From M0108 sp963841065 (GTDB lineage Bacteria; Pseudomonadota; Gammaproteobacteria; Chromatiales; Chromatiaceae): a stretch of 64,000 nt of DNA. Positions 8,844 through 17,714 of this stretch are shown here, in pieces. Each line of letters begins with the position of its first letter. Position 1 is the first letter of the stretch. The stretch spans positions 140,211 through 204,210 of the forward strand of contig CAWJBI010000042.1 of the NCBI GenBank assembly GCA_963841065.1, in the 5' to 3' direction. The notes beneath the pieces were generated by a model, which was given only the letters and a program-made list of their open reading frames with translations, did not search any database and was not told the origin of the DNA. Both the position numbers and the translations under genes were made by a program.

Positions 8844-10127
8844 GCTGGAAGTCTGGCTGTTCGCTGACCGCGTCGGCACCTTGGCGCTGGTCGAAGGGCG
8901 GCTGAATTTTCGTTACACCCCCGCTTGGCTGTCCCGACCCAACGCCGTGACCTTGTCCAGTTCCCTGCCTTTGCAAACAGAGCCGTTCGACGATCACAAA
9001 ACCCGGCCCTTCTTTGCCGGTCTCTTGCCCGAGGGGCAGATGCGCCGCCTGATCGCACGGCAATTCCAAGTGTCGGGTCAGAACGACTTTGCCCTGTTGG
9101 ACCACATCGGTGGGGAATGTGCCGGGGCGGTGACCTTCCTGGAGCCCGGACAGGCTTTGCCTACCCCTAACCAGGGTGACGATGTTCAATGGCTGAGCGA
9201 CGAGGAAGTCGTCGCCATCCTGGATGAATTGCCGCATCGCCCGATGCTGGCGGGCAAGGACGGTTTGCGGCTTTCGCTGGCGGGCGCACAAGACAAATTG
9301 CCGGTGGTTTTTGATGGCGCCCGTATTGGGTTTGCCTCGCAATGGCACGCCCAGCTCCCACATCTTGAAGCCCGCCATCCATGACCGTTGAAGACAGCGT
9401 GACCAACGAAGGTTTCTGCATGGCGCTGGCCGAGGCCATGCGGCTCAAACCGGCACAAGTCAAAAGTTCACTCCGTCCTGAGTCGTCCATTCCTGCTGGT
9501 CGAGCGCTACGACCGGGTCGTGGATGCACAAGGGCACCGGCAGCGCCTTCATCAGGAGGACTTCTGCCAGGCCTTGGGCGTGATTCCTGAAATGAAATAC
9601 CAGAACGAAGGTGGGCCGGATCTGGCGCAATGTTTCGAACTGGTACGCCGTGTCACGCGCCCGAGTGCGCCGCAGATCCTGCGCTTGCTCGACTACGTGA
9701 TCTTTAACGCCTTGATTGGCAATCACGACGCGCACGCCAAGAATTTCTCGCTGCTGTACCGGGCAAGACCCCCGTCCTGGCGCCTTTATACGACACGCTG
9801 TCGACGGCGGTGTACCCGACACTGACGCCCAGGATGGCGATGAAAATCGGTAGCAAATACAAGTTCAGCGAGCTTCAAGCGCGGCATTGGCTGCAATTTT
9901 CGGAAGGCGTAGGCCTTGCCAGGGCGCAGGCCAAAAGGCGCATTCTGGAGTTGGCGAAGATCGCTGCCACCCACTGCGCGCAAGCTCCAATCCAGTCCGG
10001 GACAGGGCTTTGTTGGCAGTGGGTGGTCGAGCGCATCCTGGCCCTGATTGAGCAGCGCTGTGCCCTGACGATTCGACGGCTCAGCGAGCCTGCCGCCGAT
10101 GCCGAGGATGTGCTTGCTGACTCTTGA
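8833..10127 (+). pseudogene. hipA: HipA-type serine/threonine kinase toxin, about four frameshifts as given
   Basis: HipA toxins phosphorylate translation factors (GltX in E. coli) and cause dormancy. The N-terminal HipA_N domain reads LEVWLFADRVGTLAL and FFAGLLPEGQMR. The kinase core holds LSLAGAQDKLPVVFDG (the Gly-rich/ATP region), LVERYDRV, and the catalytic loop IGNHDAHAKNFSLLY near 9715-9755. Frame changes are needed near 9328, 9383, 9465 and 9762; across them the sequence is complete to the TGA at 10125. As given, the toxin would be dead and HipB an orphan, but the pattern matches the indels elsewhere in the window. Confidence 0.82.
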
Positions 10128-10201
10128 CGAGTCAAGGTAAGGGTCGCGGCGGCGGTGCAGCGCTCGCCGCCGCACGGCCCACCATCCCACGGCCGAGCCG
10201 A

Positions 10202-11155
10202 TCAAAAGGCCGCGAGAAAGGCCGCCACAAAGGCCTCATAGTCGCCGTCGGCAAGCTCATTGATGCCCGCCGCCGCCGGACGCCCGCCACCACCGGGGAA
10301 GCCCCGGCAGAGATCATCCGCCCCCTGGCGCCGGGTCAGGGGCGCCCGGACGCTGACGACGAAGCCCCCCGCCGGCAGCCGCGTGAGCAAGGCATGGGCC
10401 TGATCCGGGGCCGCCCGCGCCAGCTCGTTAGCCAGCACGCCCCCAGCCCGACGCGCCCAGGGCGCCGCCGGCAGCAGGTGAAGCCGGTGCCCAGGGTCAT
10501 CGATCTCGGGCGCGACGGCCCGCGCCCGGCTCATGTCGTCCTGGAAGCCATCCCGCAGTTGCCCAAAGGCCGGGTCCAGGGCGATAAAATCCAGGGGGTT
10601 GGCATAAGGCCGCAGCCGGCGGAAGAGGGCGTCCGGCGGGAAGTGCAGATCGGCCACCTCGGCCCCATAGCCGTTGTAATTCAGATAGATGCCCAGGTCG
10701 CGCAGGGCCTCCATCTGGCCGCTGGTCAGGCCCAGGGGCTGAGCGGCCCGGCGCGCGGATTCGTCGAAGTTGTCGCCGAAGGTGCCCACCACCGCCCAGG
10801 CGCGCTGGCTACCGCCCAGATAGTCATCCACCAGCAGACTGGTGCCGCGATCCGGGGTGGTGTCGATGTGGGCCTCGAACAGGGGGTGCGTGGGGATCTC
10901 GCCCGGGAAGTGGTGATCGAAATAACGCACCCGGGCACCCCTGGCCAGCAGATCATCGAGGGCCCGCCGGTTCTTTTCCAAGGCGATGTCCAGCGCCCAG
11001 ACCTCATCCCCGGCCGCGGCCGCCACCCGTGCCAGGAGGCCGATATCCCGCTTGACCCCGGTCACCAGGACCGCATCGCGCGGGTCCTCCAGGCGCAGTT
11101 GTTGCAGGGCGCAGAGGCCGTCGGCATCGCCGTTGAAGACATCAAAACAGGTCAT
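10202..11155 (-). CDS. DHH-family phosphoesterase
   Basis: A 317-residue protein with motif I FDVFNGDADGLCAL at the N-terminus, a WALDIALEKN strand, and the signature RVRYFDHHFPGEIP near residue 100. DHH proteins use these Asp/His residues to bind Mn and hydrolyse phosphodiester or pyrophosphate bonds. The C-terminal half contains a Gly-rich FPGGGGRPAAAG segment, which looks like the GGGH substrate loop of DHHA1 domains with the terminal His changed. The substrate is unknown. It is transcribed convergently to hipA and divergently from rlmN, standing alone. Confidence 0.85.
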   Translation of the reverse strand: MTCFDVFNGDADGLCALQQLRLEDPRDAVLVTGVKRDIGLLARVAAAAGDEVWALDIALEKNRRALDDLLARGARVRYFDHHFPGEIPTHPLFEAHIDTTPDRGTSLLVDDYLGGSQRAWAVVGTFGDNFDESARRAAQPLGLTSGQMEALRDLGIYLNYNGYGAEVADLHFPPDALFRRLRPYANPLDFIALDPAFGQLRDGFQDDMSRARAVAPEIDDPGHRLHLLPAAPWARRAGGVLANELARAAPDQAHALLTRLPAGGFVVSVRAPLTRRQGADDLCRGFPGGGGRPAAAGINELADGDYEAFVAAFLAAF

Positions 11156-11415
11156 GGGAGGCTTCCTCGCCGCTTACCACTGAGCGCCGGAGTCTAGCGG
11201 CCCGCGCTTTATCCAGCAAGGAGGGTATTGGCAGGGTCCCCCAAGGGTCCGGCCCGATTGCCACCCGCCGCCGGACTGGTTAAACTTTCGCCGTTACTCC
11301 ATGGGTTTATTTCCCGTCCGCCCCGCCCTGCTGGACCATCCAGGCCCAGGTATCGGGCGCGGGATTGGCCCTAGGCCCTCCACTCATAAGCCCAACCCAG
11401 ATCCTATTGCCACGC

Positions 11416-12573
11416 ATGGCCGTCATTTCCATTCCCTTGACGAATCTTGCCGCTACCCCGCTTCCCGGTGGCCTGGCGACCGCGCGCCCCAATCTGCTCG
11501 ACCTGGACCTGAAGGGTTGCGAGGCACTGGTGACGTCCCTGGGCCACAAGGCCTTTAATGGTCGTAACCTCTTTAAGTGGATCCACAAGCACGGCGTCCT
11601 GGATTTCGAGGCCATGACGGACCTGTCCCTCGGGCTCAGGACCCAGCTCCATGACACCACCGAGATCCGCCCGCCCCGCCTGGCCGAGGAGTGGCCCTCC
11701 GCCGACGGCACCCGCAAGTGGATGATGGAACTGGCGGATGGCCAGCGGGTGGAGACGGTCTTGATCCCCTTGCTGATCCCCCAGGAGCGGCGCAACACCC
11801 TCTGCGTCTCCTCTCAGGTCGGCTGCGCCCTCAACTGCAGCTTCTGCGCCACGGCGCGGCAGGGTTTCAACCGCAATCTGACCCCGGGGGAGATCATCGG
11901 CCAGGTCTGGCACGCCACGCGCTGGCTCGGGGTGCCGCCCTCCAATGTGGTGCTGATGGGCATGGGCGAGCCCCTGGCCAATTTCGACAACCTGGTCACC
12001 GCCCTCTCCATCATGCAGGACGACCTGGCCTACATGGCCGCCAAGCAGCGGGTGACGGTCAGTACCTCGGGCATCGTGCCCAATATCTATCGCCTGGCGG
12101 AGGTCAGCGATGTCTCCCTGGCGGTCTCCCTCCACGCCCCCAACGACGCCCTGCGGGACGAGCTGGTGCCCATCAACCGCAAGTACCCCCTGGAGGTGCT
12201 GATTCCCGCCTGCCGCAACTATATCGGTGATGAGCGGCGCCGGCGCGTGACCTGGGAATACGTCATGCTCGATGGCGTCAATGACAGCCCGACCCACGCC
12301 AAGCAACTGATTCGCCTGCTGGAAGGGACCCGTTCCAAGGTCAACCTGATCCCCTTCAACCCCTTCCCCGGCAGCGACTATCGCACCTCGCCCAGCGAAC
12401 GCATTCTCGCCTTCCGCGACCGCCTGATCCGCTCTGGCCTCTTTACCACCACCCGCAAGACCCGGGGTGACGAGATCTCCGCCGCCTGCGGCCAGTTGGT
12501 CGGTCGGGTGCGGGATCGCGGCCGTCGGGTCCCGGCCCCCCCGGCTTGGCCCCTGCCGATCGTCGCGACATGA
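11416..12573 (+). CDS. rlmN: 23S rRNA (A2503-C2) / tRNA (A37-C2) methyltransferase RlmN
   Basis: A radical-SAM methyltransferase that methylates C2 of A2503 in 23S rRNA and A37 of some tRNAs. The radical-SAM cysteine motif is CALNCSFC (C137, C141, C144), preceded by the typical CVSSQVGC. Downstream motifs include MGMGEPLANFDN, VSTSGIVP and ISAACGQL with the catalytic Cys. The ATG at 11416 (MAVISIPLT) gives a normal 385-residue length; an in-frame ATG at 11365 would add 17 unlikely residues. The stop overlaps the next start (ATGA at 12570-12573), the first link in the rlmN-to-der chain. Confidence 0.95.
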   Translation: MAVISIPLTNLAATPLPGGLATARPNLLDLDLKGCEALVTSLGHKAFNGRNLFKWIHKHGVLDFEAMTDLSLGLRTQLHDTTEIRPPRLAEEWPSADGTRKWMMELADGQRVETVLIPLLIPQERRNTLCVSSQVGCALNCSFCATARQGFNRNLTPGEIIGQVWHATRWLGVPPSNVVLMGMGEPLANFDNLVTALSIMQDDLAYMAAKQRVTVSTSGIVPNIYRLAEVSDVSLAVSLHAPNDALRDELVPINRKYPLEVLIPACRNYIGDERRRRVTWEYVMLDGVNDSPTHAKQLIRLLEGTRSKVNLIPFNPFPGSDYRTSPSERILAFRDRLIRSGLFTTTRKTRGDEISAACGQLVGRVRDRGRRVPAPPAWPLPIVAT

Positions 12574-13310
12574 CCCTGTCGCGCCCTTGGGCCGCCCTGA
12601 CCATGACCCTTTTCCTGGCCGCCTGCGGGGGCGACAAGGGGGTCAAATCCGATGGCCCCCAGGCTAGCCCGGGTGATCTCTATGTCCAGATCGCCGCCGA
12701 GTATTACCGGCTGGGCGAGGTCGAGCCGGCCCTCAAGAATGCCCAGAAGGCCCTGGAGGAGGACCCCAATAATGCCCAGGCCCACAATGTCATCGCCACC
12801 ATCTACCAGCAGTTGCGGCAGCCGGAACTGGCGGAAAAGCATTTCCGGACCGCCCTGGGCCTGGCCCCGAACGATCCCTATCTGCTGATGGCGTGGGGCA
12901 ACTTCCTCTGCGACCGGGGCGATTACGCCGGGGCGGCGGCCCAGTACCAGCAGGCCCTGGCCAACCCCCTCTTCAATGCCCCCTGGATGGCCGAGACCCG
13001 TGCTGGCATCTGCGGCCGCCGCGCCGGCCAGACCGCCAGCGCCGAGCAGGCCCTGCGCCGCGCCCTCTCCGCCAACCCCGGCTATGCCCCGGCCCTGATC
13101 GAGATGGCGGAATTGGAGCATGCCCAGGGTCGCAATCCTTCCGCCAAGTCCTATCTGGAGCGCTATCTCGCGGCGGGGGGGCGAGGCCCCAAGGCCCTGC
13201 TGTTGGGGGTGCGGATCGAGCGCGCCCTGGGCGCTCGCCCAGCCGCCAGCCGGTATGAGAAGTTGCTGCGCGAAAATTATCCGGATGCCCCGGAAGTTCA
13301 ATCCCTTTGA
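12570..13310 (+). CDS. pilF: TPR lipoprotein, type IV pilus biogenesis/stability protein PilF/PilW family
   Basis: A 246-residue lipoprotein. The signal peptide ends in the lipobox LAAC with Cys19. It is followed by tandem tetratricopeptide repeats (AEYYRLGEVEPALKNAQKAL, AEKHFRTALGLAPNDP, and more) that form a helical scaffold. In gammaproteobacteria the TPR lipoprotein next to rlmN is PilF/PilW, which helps the PilQ secretin assemble in the outer membrane. It is coupled to rlmN by ATGA and followed 5 bases later by rodZ. The assignment rests on TPRs, lipobox and synteny. Confidence 0.85.
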   Translation: MTLSRPWAALTMTLFLAACGGDKGVKSDGPQASPGDLYVQIAAEYYRLGEVEPALKNAQKALEEDPNNAQAHNVIATIYQQLRQPELAEKHFRTALGLAPNDPYLLMAWGNFLCDRGDYAGAAAQYQQALANPLFNAPWMAETRAGICGRRAGQTASAEQALRRALSANPGYAPALIEMAELEHAQGRNPSAKSYLERYLAAGGRGPKALLLGVRIERALGARPAASRYEKLLRENYPDAPEVQSL

Positions 13311-13315
13311 GGGCC

Positions 13316-14338
13316 ATGATGACTGATCCATCCGAACCACGCCCCGACGAGGATGCGGTCGAGGCAACCGGGGCCGAACCCGCCCCAGGCCCTGGCCAAC
13401 GCCTGCGCCAAGCCCGCCTGCGGCGGGGTTATGACCTCACCCAGGTAGCCCGCGACCTGCGCCTGACGCCGGAACGGGTCAAGGCCATCGAGAACGAAGA
13501 TTACCCGCGACTGCCGGATGCGGTCTTCGTTGTCGGCTATGTCAAGTCCTATGCCCGTCTGCTGGACCTGGACCCGGAGGCCTTGGGGGAGGCCTATCGC
13601 GCCGCCCTCGCGCCGTCGGCCCGCAAGGCCAGCGTACCCCCCGTCGCGCCGGAGCGTCAGGCGGCCCGGCCGGCAACCCAGCCTTCGAACCGGCCCTCGA
13701 AACCCGGCGCCAACCCCGGCCCCAACGAATCTCACTGGGCGGGTACCACCGCCCTGCTCCTCGTCCTCATCCTGGCACTGGCATGGTGGCTGCAAAGACC
13801 CGCGGATCAGGCCACCACGCCCCCCCAGGTGGCCGAAAAGCCGGTTGCGGATGCCTTGACCCAGCCCCAGGCCCGGGTGGGCGAGGCCGCCGAGGACGAA
13901 GCCGGCGCGGATACCTCCCTGGACGAGTCTGCGATGGAGCCCCTGGACGAACCGCCGGAGGAGACGGAGGTGATCGTGGAGGAAGAGGGCGCGGCCGCTA
14001 ACGCACCCACGGGAGACCTCCCGGCGGCCACCCCCGCCAGCCCGTCCCGAAGCCAGCACGAGGCGGACGTGGCCCAGGTCGTGGAAAAGCTTGACGTGGT
14101 GATCTCCTTTACCGGGCCCACCTCCGTGGACATCCGCGACAGCACCATGAATTACGGCTTGATTGGCGAAATGGACCAGGGCGACCAGCATTTGCTGGGG
14201 GGCAAGCCGCCCTATTCCCTGATTATTGGCAATGCCGCCGCGACCCGCATCCAGGTCGGTGGTCAGCCCTTCGACTTCCAATCCGTGGTGCGCGGCAATG
14301 TCGCCCGCTTCATTCTGGACCCGGCTCCCAAGCGCTGA
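13316..14338 (+). CDS. rodZ: RodZ, cytoskeletal helix-turn-helix membrane protein
   Basis: RodZ links MreB to the cell-wall elongation machinery. Residues ~22-85 form the HTH_25 domain (GQRLRQARLRRGYDL, VARDLRLTPERVKAIEN, VVGYVKSYARLL). A single membrane segment lies near residues 141-159 (TALLLVLILALAWWL). A long Glu/Pro/Ala-rich periplasmic linker follows, and the C-terminal DUF4115 domain closes the protein (VVISFTGPTSVDIRD, GNAAATRIQVGGQ). Start codons ATG 13316 and 13319 are adjacent, and a TTG at 13307 overlapping the pilF stop is also possible. Standard gammaproteobacterial position between pilF and hisS. Confidence 0.92.
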   Translation: MMTDPSEPRPDEDAVEATGAEPAPGPGQRLRQARLRRGYDLTQVARDLRLTPERVKAIENEDYPRLPDAVFVVGYVKSYARLLDLDPEALGEAYRAALAPSARKASVPPVAPERQAARPATQPSNRPSKPGANPGPNESHWAGTTALLLVLILALAWWLQRPADQATTPPQVAEKPVADALTQPQARVGEAAEDEAGADTSLDESAMEPLDEPPEETEVIVEEEGAAANAPTGDLPAATPASPSRSQHEADVAQVVEKLDVVISFTGPTSVDIRDSTMNYGLIGEMDQGDQHLLGGKPPYSLIIGNAAATRIQVGGQPFDFQSVVRGNVARFILDPAPKR

Positions 14339-14344
14339 ATCCCC

Positions 14345-15625
14345 ATGGCAAAAAATATCCAGGCCATCCGTGGCATGCACGATCTCCTGCCCGACCGCAT
14401 CGGCCTCTGGCAGCGGTTGGAGGATGGCGCCCGCCAGGTGCTGGAGTCCTACGGCTACAGCGAGATCCGCACCCCCCTGGTGGAGGTGACGGAGCTGTTC
14501 AAGCGCTCCATCGGCGAGGTCACCGACATCGTCGAGAAGGAGATGTACTCCTTTCCGGACCGCAATGGCGACAGCCTCAGCCTGCGCCCCGAGGGCACGG
14601 CGAGTTGCGTGCGCGCCGCCATCGAGAATGGCCTCCTCGACCAGCCCCGCCGCCTCTGGTATCGCGGCCCCATGTTCCGCCACGAGCGGCCCCAGAAGGG
14701 TCGCTATCGCCAGTTCCACCAGATCGGCGTCGAGGTCTTCGGCCTGGAGGGGCCGGACATCGATCAGGAGGTTCTCTTCCTGACCCACCGCATCTGGCGG
14801 ACCCTGGGCCTGGACGGCTTACGCCTGGAGATCAATAGCCTGGGCGAGGGCGAGGAGCGGGCCGCCTATCGCGCCGAGTTGGTCTCCTACCTGCGGGCCT
14901 ACGCCGAGGACCTGGACGAGGACAGTCTGCGCCGCCTGGAGACCAATCCCCTGCGGGTGCTGGACTCCAAGAACCCGGACCTGAGCGCCGTCATCGCTGG
15001 CGCCCCCGTCATCCTCGATCATCTCGGGGAGGCGTCCCGGCGCCACTTCGAGCACTTTTGCGCCGGGCTCGCCGCCGCTGGCATCCCCTATCAGGTCAAT
15101 CCGCGCCTGGTGCGCGGTCTGGATTACTATAATCGCACCGTCTTCGAGTGGATCACCGATGACCTGGGGGCCCAGGGCACGGTCTGCGCCGGTGGACGCT
15201 ACGACGGCCTGGTGGCCCAGCTCGGTGGCCGCCCGACCCCGGCGGTGGGCTTCGCCATGGGGCTGGAGCGATTGGTGTCCCTCATGGAGTCCCGGCTGAT
15301 TGCCGGGGAGGCGACCGCCGATACCAACGCCCTCGACGCCTATCTGGTCGCCGTCGGCGCGGCTGCCCAGGGCGCCGCCCCGGCCTTGGGGGAGCGCCTT
15401 CGCGACGCCGCTCCCGGCCTCCGCTTGCAATGTCACTGCGGCGGCGGCAGCTTCAAAAGCCAGTTCAAGAAGGCGGACCGCAGCGGCGCCCGCTACGCCC
15501 TGGTCCTGGGCGAGGGTGAACTGGAGCGTGGCGTCCTCGGCGTCAAGCCCCTGCGCGAGGAAGGTGAGCAGCGCGACCTGAGCTACGAGGAGCTGGGACC
15601 CTTCCTGTTGGCGGGGAGGCGCTGA
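14345..15625 (+). CDS. hisS: Histidyl-tRNA synthetase
   Basis: Charges tRNA-His with histidine; a class II synthetase of 426 residues. The start MAKNIQAIRGMHDLLP is diagnostic. Motif 2 is YRGPMFRHERPQKGRYRQFH, the HisA motif is LVRGLDYYNRTVFEW, and motif 3 is GLERLVSLM. The C-terminal anticodon-binding domain is present (KSQFKKADRSGARYALVLG). It begins 6 bases after rodZ. In frame throughout. Confidence 0.97.
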   Translation: MAKNIQAIRGMHDLLPDRIGLWQRLEDGARQVLESYGYSEIRTPLVEVTELFKRSIGEVTDIVEKEMYSFPDRNGDSLSLRPEGTASCVRAAIENGLLDQPRRLWYRGPMFRHERPQKGRYRQFHQIGVEVFGLEGPDIDQEVLFLTHRIWRTLGLDGLRLEINSLGEGEERAAYRAELVSYLRAYAEDLDEDSLRRLETNPLRVLDSKNPDLSAVIAGAPVILDHLGEASRRHFEHFCAGLAAAGIPYQVNPRLVRGLDYYNRTVFEWITDDLGAQGTVCAGGRYDGLVAQLGGRPTPAVGFAMGLERLVSLMESRLIAGEATADTNALDAYLVAVGAAAQGAAPALGERLRDAAPGLRLQCHCGGGSFKSQFKKADRSGARYALVLGEGELERGVLGVKPLREEGEQRDLSYEELGPFLLAGRR

Positions 15626-15746
15626 TACCCCCTGCTGATCGCGGGGCATCTTCTTCTCCGGATCGGCTGGCCGGGGTGAGCGCCCCTGACCAGGATCGAG
15701 CCGATGACAAATCGATTGTTTTAAGTTCATCAATGAGGTAAGCGGA

Positions 15747-16376
15747 TTGAACGCCTACGAAACCGACGAAGAAAAAGTTGAAGCCATCAAGGGCTGGTGG
15801 AAGGAGAATGGGATCTCGGTGGTTGGTGGCCTGGCCCTTGGTCTGGCGGCCGTCTTTGGCTGGCGGGCTTGGGTGGATCACCAGGAGGACATGGCCCAGC
15901 AGGCATCCTCGGCCTTCGAGCAACTCGTCGCCACCGTCGAGACGGGTAACCCCGAGGCCGCCCGGACCCAGGCCGCCCTCCTGCTGGAGAAGCATGGGGA
16001 TTCCGCCTATGGCGCCCTGGCCAACCTGATGCTGGCCCGGGTGGAGATGGATGCGAAACAGCCCGAGGCGGCCCGCAAGGCCCTGGAACAGGCCATGGCC
16101 AAGGCCCCCGATCCCGGTCTGGCCCGGGTTGCCGCCCTGCGCCTGGCGCGGTTGCTCATGGCCCAGGGTGAGATGGATGCCGCCGCGACCCTCATCGCCC
16201 AACAGGACAAGGGCGAGGCCTTCAAGGGCGATTTCGCCGCCCTGCGGGGCGATCTGGCCCTGGCGGCTGGCCGCCCCGCCGAGGCCCGCGCCGCCTATGA
16301 CCAGGCCATCGCCCTGGGCGCCGCCAATGCGGCCCTGTTGCAACTCAAAGTCGAAAACCTGCCGCCCGCCACTTGA
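15747..16376 (+). CDS. yfgM: YfgM-family ancillary SecYEG / periplasmic chaperone protein
   Basis: A 209-residue protein with a short cytoplasmic N-terminus (NAYETDEEKVEAIKGWWKEN), one membrane segment (ISVVGGLALGLAAVFGWRAW, ~23-42) and a periplasmic TPR-like domain of the TPR_21 family. In E. coli YfgM binds SecYEG and PpiD and helps envelope proteins after export. The start is a TTG at 15747 behind a GAGG at 15734; no ATG fits the conserved N-terminus. It lies between hisS and bamB, its standard position. A ~120-base gap before it may hold its own promoter. Confidence 0.92.
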   Translation: MNAYETDEEKVEAIKGWWKENGISVVGGLALGLAAVFGWRAWVDHQEDMAQQASSAFEQLVATVETGNPEAARTQAALLLEKHGDSAYGALANLMLARVEMDAKQPEAARKALEQAMAKAPDPGLARVAALRLARLLMAQGEMDAAATLIAQQDKGEAFKGDFAALRGDLALAAGRPAEARAAYDQAIALGAANAALLQLKVENLPPAT

Positions 16377-16413
16377 CCGGCGCCCGGCCCCACACCCGCC
16401 AGGGGATAGGCCC

Positions 16414-17646
16414 ATGAGACCCATGCTCCGCTTCGCGCCCGCTCTGTTCGCCCTCGCGCTCTTGAGCGGTTGTAGCTATATCCCCTGGTTGGCGGGGGAG
16501 GTGGACCCGCGCCCACCCACGGAACTGACCGCGGCGGCGGGGGAGGCTGGCTTAACCACCCTCTGGTCCGTCAGCACCGGCAAGGGTACGGAGGGTCGTC
16601 GCCTGAGCCTGACCCCGGCCCTCCAGGATGGCCGCCTCTACGTCGCGGACGCCAAGGGCCTGGTCATGGCGGTGAACGCCGCCGATGGCCGTCAGCTCTG
16701 GCAGCGTGAAACCGGCCTGGCCCTGAGCGGTGGCCCGGAGGTGGCGGGCACCCGGCTGGTCGTCGGTTCCACCAATGGCGAACTCCTGGCCCTCTCGACC
16801 ACGGATGGCACCGAGCTGTGGCGGACCCAGGTGGGCAGCGAAATCCTCTCGGTCCCCCGGTTCGCCGGCGATCTGGTGGTGCTGCACACCCTCAACGACA
16901 GTGTCTTCGGCTTTGATGCCGCCAAGGGCGAGAAGCTCTGGAACTATGATTTTCAGGCCCCGACCCTGACCCTGCGCGGCAGCAGCACCCCCCTGATCGT
17001 GGGCAAGTATGCCGTCGTCGGCGTCTCCGGTGGTCGCCTGGCCAAGATCGAGCTGGCCTCGGGCCTGCCGGAGTGGATCACCACCGTGACCCCGCCGCGG
17101 GGCCGCTCCGAACTGGAGCGCATCGCCGATCTCAACGCCACCCCCCTGGTGGTTGGGGAGACCCTCTACGTCGCGGCCTACAACGGTGACCTGGCGGCCC
17201 TGGATCTGACCAGCGGCGCCGTCCTCTGGCGCCGCGCCCTCTCGTCCTATGCGGGCCTGACGGAGGCGGATGGGACCCTCTACGTGACCGACTCCAACGA
17301 CCTGGTCTGGGCCGCCAAGCCCGAGGATGGCGCCGGTCTCTGGAAGCAGGAGGCCCTGCGCTACCGCAACCTGACGGCCCCGGCCGTGGTGGGTAACAGC
17401 CTGGTGGTGGGTGACCTGGAGGGCTATGTCCACCTGCTGGCCCGGAACGATGGCCGCATCCTGGGCCGGCAGCGCGTGGCGAAGGGCGGCATCCAGGCCC
17501 AGCCCCTGGTCGCCGGCGGGCGCGTCTTTGTCCTCGGCGCCGATGGCACCCTCGCCGCCCTCTCGCTCGGCGCCGTGTCCCCGGCCACGACCAAGTCACC
17601 CACCCCGATGCCGACCGCGACCAAGACGCCAACCCCGGCGTTCTGA
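16414..17646 (+). CDS. bamB: BamB, outer-membrane beta-barrel assembly lipoprotein
   Basis: A 410-residue PQQ-type beta-propeller lipoprotein of the BAM complex. The signal peptide ends with lipobox LLSGC, Cys20. Propeller blades repeat patterns such as LYVADAKGLVMAVNAADG, LWQRETG, LLALSTTDGTELWR and LVVGDLEGYVHLLAR. An AGGGGATAGG sequence sits just before the ATG at 16414. The last ~20 residues after the final blade are a Pro/Thr tail (SPTPMPTATKTPTPAF), an unusual but plausible extension. Confidence 0.95.
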   Translation: MRPMLRFAPALFALALLSGCSYIPWLAGEVDPRPPTELTAAAGEAGLTTLWSVSTGKGTEGRRLSLTPALQDGRLYVADAKGLVMAVNAADGRQLWQRETGLALSGGPEVAGTRLVVGSTNGELLALSTTDGTELWRTQVGSEILSVPRFAGDLVVLHTLNDSVFGFDAAKGEKLWNYDFQAPTLTLRGSSTPLIVGKYAVVGVSGGRLAKIELASGLPEWITTVTPPRGRSELERIADLNATPLVVGETLYVAAYNGDLAALDLTSGAVLWRRALSSYAGLTEADGTLYVTDSNDLVWAAKPEDGAGLWKQEALRYRNLTAPAVVGNSLVVGDLEGYVHLLARNDGRILGRQRVAKGGIQAQPLVAGGRVFVLGADGTLAALSLGAVSPATTKSPTPMPTATKTPTPAF

Positions 17647-17714
17647 TCCCGACCCGTCCGTTTCGACCCTGGCCGCGCCCCGGCGCGGTCCTCCCTCAGC
17701 TCCCAAGGCCCCTC

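Noticed and set aside
13298..14788. A ~496-codon minus-strand frame opposite rodZ/hisS
   Set aside because: Shadow of two certain genes; no motif and no ribosome-binding site.
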